Part shown: one piece after another, positions 1-10,001 of the stretch
How the letters are laid out: every line of letters begins with the position of its first letter
Position numbering within the stretch: position 1 is the first letter of the stretch
Assembly: GCA_963942565.1 (NCBI GenBank)
Contig: OZ012698.1
Coordinates: forward strand, 32,275,201 to 32,339,200
DNA length: 64,000 bases
From: Maea johnstoni
Taxonomy: Eukaryota; Annelida; Polychaeta; Spionida; Magelonidae
Reading direction: 5' to 3'
Notes under the pieces: model-generated
What the model was told of the DNA's origin: nothing
The model's database searches: none
The model's input: only the letters and a program-made list of their open reading frames with translations
Translations under genes and position numbers: made by a program

Positions 1-1162
1 GAAAAATTCTAGCGTCTTTTTCTCCTTTAACGTATCCACTACGAATGAATCAATTATAGAATCATATCAGTTATGAACATTCATAATTCATAATATATGT
101 TATGCGAATATATATTTACCTCAACAATAATATTTTTGATAAAGCTATGAACATTTATTATCCATGATATTTGTGATGAAAATAAATATTTACCTTAGAA
201 ATAATATTTTTTGAAAAAATGTAGACTTGTCCAAATTTGATTTATGATCTTGCCATTTATAGATCAGAATTTGCAAATATCATCAATTAATTTAGGCAAA
301 GCTATTTTGGTTGTGATGCTTAGTTATTCACTTAAAGTGTAAAGTAAAGTCCTTTCGATATGATATCCATTCTATGTCAAGTCATTTGCAATGTACGGAT
401 AGTTGGTAAATATTAACAGGACTAATATTGTACATGAGTGGATGTGATTTAATAGAGTGGATGTGACATATATAAATCACGCATCATATTATATCATAAT
501 TGATTGATTTATCAATATTTAGAAAAAGGCCTCCTGCATTAGGGGTTGCAATTACTTTAATTTACAAAAAAGGGTACATGCAATTACTGTAGACACGTTT
601 GACAACTTTAAAAAACTGTTGGCTCAAGTTATTCTCTGTGCATTCCTACAGGATGACTAAGGCAATTTGAGGTACTACATAGTTGATTATTCCAGTTGCA
701 AATTTATCCACGATAATTTTCGTTCTTTGTTTTTTTCCACACTCTTTTTAGAGCGTAAACGCGTGCAATTAAACCTACAGAAAAAATACTAGATATACTC
801 ATATATATTATAGAGAAAAAGAAATTTCTTAATCTGTATCAATTTAGTGGCTTTATATCCTAGGCTACCTCACCTGCTGCGATAATCTTTATCTTCATAA
901 CATTCGTAGGGGCTCTAATTATCTTAAGTATACCTCACGTCGAGATCGTAAGCCTTGATTGGCCAACTGAGTCTTACCATTCCATGCTGTTGTGCTCACG
1001 AGGCTTGGTATAATAGTACAAATATGACATCCTACTTGGGTAACCTGATGGAATTGATCCCCTCGGGAGGATCCATTCCATCAAGTTACTCCAACTGCGA
1101 TGTCATATGTGTATATCATATACCTTTGTATGACAACGTAGATTACCTGGCTTGTATTGTAG
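1..1162. other. AT-rich left flank, no firm gene
   Basis: This stretch is AT-rich and unique-looking, with no recognised protein. A plus-strand frame is open from 955 and runs into the exon at 1163, so the exon could extend left. The peptide 955-1162 has no family features I know, and an acceptor-like AG at 1161-1162 gives a cleaner exon start. It is probably intron of the gene whose later exons follow. Confidence 0.5.
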
Positions 1163-1318
1163 GTTACCACACCCGCTTGTTTCGAGCAAAGGATGCTTTC
1201 ATCAAGCGCGAGAGTCCTATCCCCATACCATTCGCTGACGACACAGATGGCGCCACCATCAAGACCGCCCCTATTGCTACTGTGGACGACTCAAGGGTAG
1301 CAAAGCACACAAAGAAAG
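1163..1318 (+). CDS. Gene 1, first exon seen (unnamed disordered protein)
   Basis: This is the leftmost exon I can support of a plus-strand gene that probably begins outside the window. It is bounded by an acceptor-like AG at 1161-1162 and a donor AAAG|GTAATG at 1318/1319. The frame is open throughout and includes RLFRAKDAFIKRESPIPIPF. It ends one base into a codon (phase 1), and the next exon at 2408 starts with the two bases that complete that codon, making glycine; this match is the main evidence. The left edge is less sure because the frame stays open back to 955. The polypyrimidine tract of the acceptor is weak. No known domain is seen. Confidence 0.55.
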
Positions 1319-1543
1319 GTAATGATACAGAAATCCCTATGATCAATCAAGATGGGTTGGATAAGGCTCAGGGATGAGGCAGAAAAGCCGAGGTCACTCA
1401 ACAAGCAGTTCGTCATTCATGTTATGACATATATACCATGATTAAATCCGATCATGTCACAATAATAAAAGAAATTACTGCCTTATTTAAACCATTCATG
1501 CTTGAAGTCCTGTGTGAAGGTTGTCGACCGTATATATATGTGC

Positions 1544-1663
<120 letters not shown>

Positions 1664-1740
1664 GAACGCAGATACCAGGCCGTATCCCTTTTTTACAAGG
1701 GGGATAACGAATTTATCATCAGTTTCTTTTTTAAATTAAA

Positions 1741-2095
1741 AAATATATATTAAAAAAAAAAAATAATAATTTTTAAATCAAAAAAAAAAAAAAAAAGAAA
1801 TTATTTATTTATTTCCAATTTTTTTTTTAATTTTCAAACAAAAATTCTTTAAAAAAAATTTGAAAAAATTTTCATGAATTTTTTTTTTTTTGAAAAAATT
1901 TTGAATTTTTTTTTTTGAAAAATTTTTGATATTTTTTTTGAAAAATTTCGAATTTTTTTTTTTGAAAAAAATATTGAATTTTTTTTTTTCGAAATTTTTT
2001 TTAATTTTTTTCAAAATTTAAATATTTTTTTTTTTTATTTTTTTGATTTTAATTTTTTTTTTTTTATTTCTTATTTTGTTTTTTTATTCTTTTTG
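1741..2095. repeat. A/T homopolymer-rich low-complexity tract
   Basis: About 350 bases made almost only of A and T runs, with a recurring TTTTTTTTGAAAAATTT pattern that looks like a decayed simple tandem repeat. It is intronic and holds no gene. Confidence 0.9.
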
Positions 2096-2176
2096 TGTGT
2101 CTTGTGATATAAAAAACGAGGCTGTGACCTGTAAACTCGAGGTCAAACCATGGCGAAGTGGGTTATAACATTGAAA

Positions 2177-2332
2177 GGGAGCCTCAATTTGAGAGTGGGA
2201 TATAACATTGAGAGTGGGAGCCTCAATTTGAGAGTGGGATATAACATTGAGAGTGGGAGCCTCAATTTGAGAGTGGGATATAACATTGAGAGTGGGAGCC
2301 TCAATTTGAGAGTGGGGATACAGTCCAGTACC
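2177..2332. repeat. 39-bp minisatellite, 4 copies
   Basis: Four tandem copies start near 2177, 2216, 2255 and 2294. The unit begins GGGAGCCTCAATTTGAGAG and is almost identical between copies, which implies recent amplification. It contains a small palindrome (CTCAATTTGAG). It lies inside the intron, about 75 bases before the acceptor at 2407. Confidence 0.95.
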
Positions 2333-2407
2333 CAACAGCAATTGACCAATCAGCTGCGAGTATCACTGTGGAACTGATGATAAATATATATATGCATGCC
2401 TTTTCAG

Positions 2408-2562
2408 GGACAGGTCACCATCCACGCCCTAGGAGCATAGCACATCCCTATAGCGTCACGCGCACATCTGAGGCTGCAGTCTTCAGCACAGAGTTTGGTC
2501 GCACTCAGAGCGAGGAACATATCCGCACCGTGGTCATCACACACAAACCAGCAGCGCAGAAG
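2408..2562 (+). CDS. Gene 1, second exon seen
   Basis: Acceptor CCTTTTCAG ends at 2407. The exon completes the split glycine codon and reads TGHHPRPRSIAHPYSVTRTS and onward to HKPAAQK. It ends AAG|GCAAGT, so the donor is GC rather than GT, in an otherwise perfect donor context; GC-AG introns are a minor but normal class. The next exon starts in phase 0, matching this end. The peptide is basic, rich in S, T and H, and probably disordered. No domain is recognised. Confidence 0.75.
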
Positions 2563-2788
2563 GCAAGTTTTTTTTTCTTTGTTTCTTACAATTTTCTTTA
2601 ACTTGTGCATCTCTATTATGGGAGATTTACATAAAGCGATTAGCTTAGTCATTTCTGCAGAGAACATGTATAAAGGAATTGTTTGAGCTTTTTGACTAGA
2701 GCATTTTAGAAAATATTTGATGTTCAAATTCAGAACGCAATGGGTAATGGCTTAACGCATTCACATATATCTATACATATCCTTTCAG

Positions 2789-4480
2789 GCTGAAGCTCAA
2801 CACGCTGCACCAGCCATTCCTCCCAAGAACTACATGCCTGTCCCGACCACAGAAACTGAGACTCATGCTCACAGCGCCACCTGGAACAACGTCACGGAAA
2901 CCGATATGAACCAGGTCCGCAGCGTGGACGATTACTTCGAGGTATCCAGCTCCTCGAGTGGTCCCAGCAGCAGCAGCTCCAAGGAGTCTCTGCCAACTGT
3001 CCTGACCCCCTCCATTATGAGAAAGGCCCCTGATGTTCCACTCTACAGCAAAGTCAACAAGGAGAGACATCTTGCAGATCCAGCTCCTTTGGCCAGACAA
3101 CCCTCTGTGGATATCTCAGAATCCATCCGGCTTTCCGATTTTAGTATTGACTTTTATGATGACCTTGCTGAGGACACACGTTTAGTCTCTGAACCGATTA
3201 AAGCGAAACATCGAAAGCATGCAGCTACGGGCACAAAAGTGGGAAAATCAAAAGGGGTGGGACCTTCCAGGGGTGTGAACCAGCAAACGGATGTGATGGC
3301 ATTCACATCCATGACGCTTCCGCCATCGGGACCTAGACCAACTGGAGGGACCCCACACCCAACGAAGAGAATCATTACCGAGACCCCAAGAGCACGTGAC
3401 TCCTCTGCTCAAACTTTGGAGAGAGCCTTTGCGAGATATGCCCCTCCCCCTACAGCAGCGCCCCCTACTACAGCGCCCCCTAAAGGACCGAAACAAAAGA
3501 CGCGCAGTTCACAGACACCTACAGGTAGCCTCTCGCGCATACCGCCCCCCTCCAGACATCAGGTGTCTGAGAGAGGGTGCCAGACCCCAACAGAGAGTCT
3601 CCAGGAGAGGCGGGGAATGACCCTGACTGTCTACAAGGAGAAGGAATCGAGACAGCGTTCTACGGGCTCCCAGACACCACCCAGGGCCATGGACGACATG
3701 TTCCTCTCCTACCCCCGCTCTGCCCCTCTCCTCCACCCCATACCCGGCACCCCCAGGTTTGTGCATCAAGGTGCACAGACCCTGACCCGCACAGAGCGCC
3801 AGGGGGCACCACCGAAAACCAGCACCCTTGAGAAGGGTATGCAGACCCCTATTATCACCCGCTATGACGGTCAATCTCCGGCTGTCAGGCCCAGCCAGCT
3901 GGCGCCCCCTGTGGCTACGCGCTACGGCCATCAGTCGGTGACTGTCAAGCCAGGACAGATGGCGCCCTCTATGGCTACCCACTACAACTATCAGTCGTCG
4001 ACACTTAGGCCCGGACAGATGGCGCCCCCTACGTCAGCCCACTACAGCTATCAGTCGTCGACTGTCAAGCCAGGACAGCTGGCGCCCTCTATGGCTACCC
4101 ACTACAACTATCAGTCGTCGACACTTAGGCCCGGACAGATGGCGCCCCCTACGTCAACCCACTACAGCTATCAGTCGTCGACTGTCAAGCCAGGACAGCT
4201 GGCGCCCTCTACGACTACCCGCTACAACCAGCAGCCGCTGTCTGTCAACCCTGGACAGCTGGGGTCCTCTGTGGTCACCAGGACACATACCACAATGACG
4301 TCACCTTCTCCACCGCGACATCCGCCAGCTCTCGAGATCACGAAAGTGCGACAGGAAACCCACGAGAGAGAGGTCCGTGGCCAGCAAGGGGGCGGGCATG
4401 GAGGATTCCTGCCCATCAGTCCCACAACGGGGGCTAGCTTTGACGAGGCACTAAGACACCTGCAAACCACCAACAAACAT
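2789..4480 (+). CDS. Gene 1, large exon: disordered protein with QT motifs and 20-aa repeats
   Basis: A 564-codon exon, phase 0 at both ends, between acceptor CCTTTCAG (ending 2788) and donor CAT|GTAAGT (4480/4481). It encodes low-complexity, S/T/P/Q-rich sequence: a serine run near 2950-2985, a more ordered acidic patch (SIRLSDFSIDFYDDLAED) near 3123-3176, then proline-rich linkers. Seven QT-centred motifs are spread from about 3285 to 3840 (NQQTD, SAQTL, SSQTP, GCQTP, GSQTP, GAQTL, GMQTP). Seven 20-residue repeats follow (3860-4279). The joined exons give about 851 residues. The role is unknown; it could be a scaffold or a long cytoplasmic tail. The open frame to 4564 beyond the donor is intron. 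Confidence 0.85.
3860..4279 (+). repeat. Coding 60-bp (20-residue) repeats, 7 copies
   Basis: Seven in-frame repeats follow the pattern [RH]-Y-x-x-Q-S-x-x-[VL]-[RK]-P-[GS]-Q-[ML]-A-P, then a short S/T/A stretch. Units 3-4 and 5-6 are nearly identical pairs (NYQSSTLRPGQ and SYQSSTVKPGQ), so the block last grew by duplicating a 120-bp dimer. Copy number may vary between individuals. Confidence 0.95.
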
Positions 4481-4504
4481 GTAAGTGACACGTTAGAATT
4501 AGCA

Positions 4505-5405
4505 GTTAAGGAATGCGGATCGTTATTCGATACATCAATAATATTGATAATCGATGCTTACTGATAACCATTTCGCATAACAGACACCACTTGATTAATT
4601 ACTTTCTGAGCGACAGGTAGGTATGCAGATCGTTGTTCGAAACATCAATAATATTGATAATCAATAAGGAAAAGTATTGAATCATTTCAAATTATTTTTA
4701 GATGATATGCTTAAGGTGAAGGTTATTTGATTTATTGGTTCCCGGATCTTTCCGAGACCAATTTTATAGAGTCAGGAGGTAGGTAGATATCAATAAAAAA
4801 AAAAAAATTTTTTTTACACATGGAAATGTTGAGTAGGCTATAAACAGTCGGGAGGGAGATAAAAGAATTAAGTGAATTTGGCCAGTATTAGTTACGGACT
4901 TAAATAAGATTATTGAATATTAAAAGAATGGATTTAAGTAAGATGGTGCATTTTCACAACTATGTATTGCATTGCTATTATAAAGCGGTATTATTCAGGT
5001 ATTAATATTCTTGTATTTTTGTAGTTTTATTACCATATATGGTACATTTATTGTAGGATCGATGTACCTACTTATGGCTTGGCAGCAGAGCACAAAATAA
5101 AGTGGGGGGATTACGTTTATTTTTCTGTCGGAAGCATTCGACTTTGATCGGCGGATCCGAGAACCAATAAATCAAATAACCGTCGCCTTACTATAATCTT
5201 AAGCATATCAGAAATAAGAAACGCCTTGAAATTAAGCTAAACAATAACAGGTGTCAAGATGTCACTATATTAATCACCCGCAGGCCGATCAGAACCTCTG
5301 AGTTGTAGTTAAGATATTTTTTAAGATATCGTACAATCATGTCAATATTGAATCAGATCGTTTTAAAATTAACGATCTGCATCCCTACTGACCTGCCAAT
5401 GTAAG
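4505..5405. mobile_element. Fold-back (long inverted repeat) element in intron
   Basis: Sequence at about 4612-4750 returns in inverted form at about 5140-5402. For example TATGCAGATCGTT near 4622 pairs with AACGATCTGCAT near 5382, and GGTTATTTGATTTATTGGTT near 4722 pairs with its complement near 5153. The outer ends resemble hAT-type termini (TAGGTATGCAGATCG). A partial direct copy of the left end sits at 4510-4560. No transposase frame and no clear target duplication are seen. Confidence 0.75.
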
Positions 5406-5469
5406 TTCTTGGATCTAAAGATTGAAGAGGACCTCTCTATACCTTAGAAGACCAAACACATGGAATGGA

Positions 5470-5705
5470 AACCAGCCGGTCAACCTGAACATGCTAGCCT
5501 CAACCAGTGTCAACTAATAGTCGCTAATAGGTGCTCTGGGCACCCCCAGCAGGTGGTGGAGATAAGGTTTCTCTGTAATGTAATCGATGCAAGAGCCCTG
5601 ATTGGTCCTTGTTCCCACGTGATCTCGCCCTGCTGCCTTATCTGGTAGTCCTGGCATGAGGCCAGCATGTAACTATAGGGCATATAGTAATTGGTCTCTC
5701 GTTAC
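5470..5705 (+). repeat. Dispersed repeat, copy 1
   Basis: About 230 bases that recur in inverted orientation at 22,370-22,575. Matching edges are AGCCGGTCAACCT at the left and TTGGTCTCTCG at the right here, with complements near 22,553 and 22,372. The family is unknown. It lies in the intron before exon 4 of gene 1. Confidence 0.75.
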
Positions 5706-5940
5706 ATATCCATACTTTTCTTAATCCAAGTCTATACCTAGCAGTCAGATTTGTTTCGTAAAATAGTATTTCGAATCCGCGGTAATATATCTTAGGTTTT
5801 ACTGATAAAATAGATTGAATTTGTCTCCTTTGAGAATTTTCGGCAATATCATTTACTAGCATTAGGATTTGGTCACTGTAACATGTTTTAAAGTATTTCA
5901 TTCTAGAAGCCTTTCGTTTTCAAAGCTTATTTTGTTCTCA

Positions 5941-6290
5941 GTTTAGCCACCAGAGGTCTCTGTCATTTGTCTCTGTACAGCAGTTATTATGATAACTTCA
6001 TTCTTTGTTTTCAGTTCAGCCACCAGAGGTCTCTGTTATCTGGATGCATGCCAATAAGTAATGATAAGTGTTTCGTTCGTTGTTTTCAGTTCAGCCACCA
6101 GAGGTCTCTGTCATCTGCCTTCCCGCAGAAGATTAGTATGACTACTTCATTCTTTGTTTTCAGTTCAGCCACCAGAGGTCTCTGTCATCTGGCTCCATGC
6201 CAATACTTAATGATAAGTGCTTTGTTCGTTTTTTTCAGTTCAGCCACCAGAGGTCTCTGTCATCTGGCTCCATGCCAATAAGCAATGATG
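5941..6290 (+). repeat. Tandem copies of a 3' splice site plus exon start
   Basis: Five copies of a unit of about 75 bp, each holding TTTTCAG|TTCAGCCACC and the next 30-40 bases, begin near 5941, 6014, 6090, 6163 and 6232. Only the last copy runs into the long open exon at 6239. The four upstream copies hit stops or lose frame. They are extra, probably decoy, acceptors derived from the exon's own 5' edge. Confidence 0.9.
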
Positions 6291-6364
6291 GCGCGCCCAT
6301 GTACATCCTGGATATTCCCCTCGCTGATGAAGAGGAACGCAGATCACCGGAACACAAATCACGG
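6239..6364 (+). CDS. Gene 1, exon 4
   Basis: A 126-base, 42-codon exon, phase 0 at both ends. Acceptor TTTTTTTCAG ends at 6238 and the donor is CGG|GTAATG at 6364/6365. It reads FSHQRSLSSGSMPISNDG and then an acidic segment, YILDIPLADEEERRSPEHK. Its first third is the sequence tandemly repeated upstream, so the acceptor chosen decides whether the frame is kept; only the last one gives a clean exon. It joins exon 3 (phase 0) and exon 5 (phase 0). Confidence 0.8.
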
Positions 6365-7499
6365 GTAATGCCTTTAACTTCTCACAATTGCACAAGAAAA
6401 TGATTGAGGGACCAGATATACTTTCGAAGTTTTAGTTTTCTATATATATCTTTAAAACATCCTCTGGTAAAGGTCATAACAACCATAGAGGGGGGGGGGG
6501 CAATTACCATACACTCACATTGGGCCTGGTGCGAGTGTCAGCACCCTCAGTATAATTAATGCTGCTCTCGTGTCATCAAAGCTAAAGAGAATAGGGTATG
6601 CCTATTGTCTGTACGCCGCATATATCAGTTGATACCCTGCTGTGACCCGCAATACAGGTTATGTTAGCAAGAGGCTTCCTATCCATGCACATATTCATCT
6701 AAGATGGTAATCAAATGATCACCTTTTACTGCAGTGTATACATCATGCTAGATCTTGTAAATTTTAAGACATATAAAAATGAAAATTAAACTTAAACGAA
6801 ATCTTATACTTTGAAAGAGTGGATAGTAATTTTGCACCCAGATGTTTCTGATCACACAAACAGATTATCCTCTTATGGCCTTAGCATACGTCTGTGAAAA
6901 ATATTCGTTCTCCATTCTGATGTGTTCAGGTTGATAATCATAATCGGATACGGATCTTCCTTTCCTGTATTTCAGTTCGTAGTGCTACGGTGAGTACCAT
7001 TGTATTGGAAAAACACTAATATTACTAATTTCTATTTACATTGTGCAAATCTGTTCAAAATTTCAAAACATGAGATTAGGGTTTCATAAGTGATTGAATT
7101 ATGGAGATGACTTGGTGTCAATTATTGCTTTACCTTGGTACCCATATGTCAATCACCGGATACGCAACCAGCTGGTCTCGCTTAACAGCCTGGACACAAC
7201 TAGTAACGAGGTTGCTGGCAAAAAATACTCAAGAGGTTCGATCTTTTCATTTTGGCGTGCAGCTTACTCTGTATAATTGTAAACGATAAGAAAGCCCTCA
7301 TTCGTCTTTAACTCCTAGTGACGTCACACTGGCACTAGATTCGAGCGGCATTAGGTGTGTCCAGGGCTTGAAATGGGTCCTATGGCAATTGGCCTAAGGC
7401 GAAAAGTACATGTGTCGATTCATCTAAGCTTGGTACTAACTATGTCTAACCTTTGCAGAGAGTGTTCGGTCTGCATCCCATCTGAGGTAGAAGGGAAGT

Positions 7500-8880
7500 T
7501 CCAGTTGGCTTTGTTGATAGTTGGTGGTTTTCCTTGGGTTATTAATGTTTGCTGCGTCTCACCTCTACACAGGGTGGTTGGTTTAACTGCTGTTTAGATA
7601 GAATGAAGGATCATATTGCCTTTGTAGATAATTGGTGGTTTACCCTGGGTTCTTAATGTTTGCTGTGTCTCACCTCTACACAGGGTGGTTGGTTTAACTG
7701 CTGTTTAGATAGAATGAAGGATCATATTGCCTTTGTAGATAATTGGTGGTTTACCCTGGGTTCTTAATGTTTGCTGTGTCTCACCTCTACACAGGGAGGT
7801 TGGTTTAACTGCTGTTTAGATAGAATGAAGGATCATATTGCCTTTGTTGATAATTGGTGGTTTTCCGTGGGTTCTTAATGTTTGCTGCGTCTCACCTCTA
7901 CACAGGGAGGTTGGTTTAACTGCTGTTTAGATAGAATGAAGGATCATATTGCCTTTGTTGATAATTGGTGGTTTTCCGTGGGTTCTTAATGTTTGCTGCG
8001 TCTCACCTCTACACAGGGAGGTTGGTTTAACTGCTGTTTAGATAGAATGAAGGATCATATTGCCTTTGTAGATAATTGGTGGTTTTCCGTGGGTTCTTAA
8101 TGTTTGCTGTGTCTCACCTCTACACAGGGAGGGTGGTTTAACTGCTGTTTAGATAGAATGAAGGATCATATTGCCTTTGTAGATAATTGGTGGTTTTCCT
8201 TGGGTTCCTAATGTTTGCTGTGTCTCACCTCTACACAGGGTGGTTGGTTTAACTGCTGTTTAGATAGAATGAAGGATCATATTGCCTTTGTACATAATTG
8301 GTGGTTTTCCGTGGGTTCTTAATGTTTGCTGCGTCTCACCTCTACACAGGGAGGTTGGTTTAACTGCTGTTTAGATAGAATGAAGGATCATATTGCCTTT
8401 GTTGATAATTGGTGGTTTTCCGTGGGTTCTTAATGTTTGCTGCGTCTCACCTCTACACAGGGAGGTTGGTTTAACTGCTGTTTAGATAGAATGAAGGATC
8501 ATATTGCCTTTGTAGATAATTGGTGGTTTTCCGTGGGTTCTTAATGTTTGCTGTGTCTCACCTCTACACAGGGAGGGTGGTTTAACTGCTGTTTAGATAG
8601 AATGAAGGATCATATTGCCTTTGTGGATAATTGGTGGTTTTCCATGGGTTCTTAATGTTTGCTGTGTCTCACCTCTACACAGGGTGGTTGGTTTAACTGC
8701 TGTTTAGATAGAATGAAGGATCATATTGCCTTTGTAGATAATTGGTGGTTTTCCGTGGGTTCTTAATGTTTGCTGCGTCTCACCTCTACACAGGGAGGTT
8801 GGTTTAACTGCTGTTTAGATAGAATGAAGGATCACATTGCCTTTGTAGATAATTGGTGGTTTTCCATGACTGCTCAACGC
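7500..8880 (+). repeat. 111-bp minisatellite, about 12 copies
   Basis: Tandem units of 111 bp (landmark CCTCTACACAGGG at 7562, 7673, 7784 and so on). The variants GTGGTT, GAGGTT and GAGGGTGG recur in the same order four units apart, so a 444-bp block was duplicated. Each unit holds an acceptor-like CTCACCTCTACACAG. Stops in each unit exclude a coding role. It lies in the last intron of gene 1. Confidence 0.95.
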
Positions 8881-9109
8881 TTGCTGTTTCACCTCTCGAA
8901 AGTGTTTTATTTGTCTCTCATTCAAGTGATAACCCAAGTTCAAATCTATTCCAATAATCCATGGCTATTTCTATCATGTGTAAATCATCTGCCTAATAAT
9001 TAGATATTTTGTTATGTGTTTATTAAAAATTCTAGGTATTAGAATAATCTAAATTTGAAACTTACTTTGTCCAATTATCACTTAATTGCACGTTGAAGCT
9101 TTTTATTAC

Positions 9110-9233
9110 TATCATTAATATAATCATCATCATCAATAATATCATTTATTATTATCATCAACAAATAATAAAATCATAATAGTATCATTATCATATGTAT
9201 TCTTATAAATATCATTATCATTATTGGTGTTAT

Positions 9234-9275
<42 letters not shown>

Positions 9276-9490
9276 AAGTAGTAGTAATATTGTTATTATT
9301 ATTATCGTTATTGTTGTTATCATAACAAAATGTATCCTTTTTATCATGTTTTATTAGTATTATGTTATTAGTGTCATTATTAATAGAAGTTGTAATGTCA
9401 TCGTCATCTTCACCATCATCATTTTTTTTATCTATTATTAATGCTTATTATCATTATTGTTGTTAGTTACAAATATTATCATCATAATCA

Positions 9491-9539
<49 letters not shown>

Positions 9540-9553
9540 TATTATTATTATTG
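9110..9553. repeat. Trinucleotide-rich tract (ATT/ATC/GTA)
   Basis: A run of imperfect ATT, ATC and GTA repeats, including a GTA block near 9233-9275 and an ATT block near 9499-9553. It ends just before the final exon of gene 1 and supplies the T-rich region ahead of its acceptor. Confidence 0.93.
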
Positions 9554-9572
9554 TATTTCTTTTGTATTCCAG

Positions 9573-10001
9573 TATGTGACAGCTTTGACATGTAACCTGG
9601 AGCGTAGACCTGATGAGCATTACCCACAGATCCTGACTCTGCCAGCTGCCAAACTGCCACAGCAAAGAGCTTTACAGCGCCCTGCCTCCAAGCAAGGACC
9701 ACCCATCATGCCCAAACCTGGCAGAATGCCAGCCAGAAGCCTATCACCCCAACAGAGGGGGGAACCAAGGCACACCACTGCGGCACCCTTACCCCAGTAT
9801 GTGAAAACCGTGCCCATACCCAAAAAGGCAAAACCGCCCATGCCTACACCAGGGGTGGAACCAAGTCAGGCTTTTGGCAATGATTATAGGGCAGCCCAAC
9901 CCTATCACCCTGAACCCACAGTATCCACTTCTAGCCAGGTGGTTGTGAGCCGTACCCCCAAGGGTATTCGCAGAACAAAATATACCACTTATAATATGTA
10001 G
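9573..10001 (+). CDS. Gene 1, terminal exon
   Basis: Acceptor TTTTGTATTCCAG ends at 9572. The exon starts in phase 0 with YVTALTCNLERRPDEHYPQ and runs 142 codons to a stop at 9999-10001. The sequence is proline-rich and basic, with several PxxP stretches (IMPKPGRMP, VPIPKKAKPPMPTP) that could bind SH3-type domains. The C terminus is KYTTYNM. The join to exon 4 keeps frame, though a further small exon between 6365 and 9572 cannot be excluded. No domain is recognised. Confidence 0.78.
   Translation, partial: YVTALTCNLERRPDEHYPQILTLPAAKLPQQRALQRPASKQGPPIMPKPGRMPARSLSPQQRGEPRHTTAAPLPQYVKTVPIPKKAKPPMPTPGVEPSQAFGNDYRAAQPYHPEPTVSTSSQVVVSRTPKGIRRTKYTTYNM

Noticed and set aside
2084-2377. Repetitive open frames on both strands
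   Set aside because: Produced by the 39-bp minisatellite in an intron whose splice phases are fixed by the flanking exons.
6965-6988. A possible 14-base micro-exon (TATTTCAG|TTCG...ACG|GTGAGTA)
   Set aside because: It would break the frame between exon 4 and exon 5 of gene 1, both of which are phase 0.
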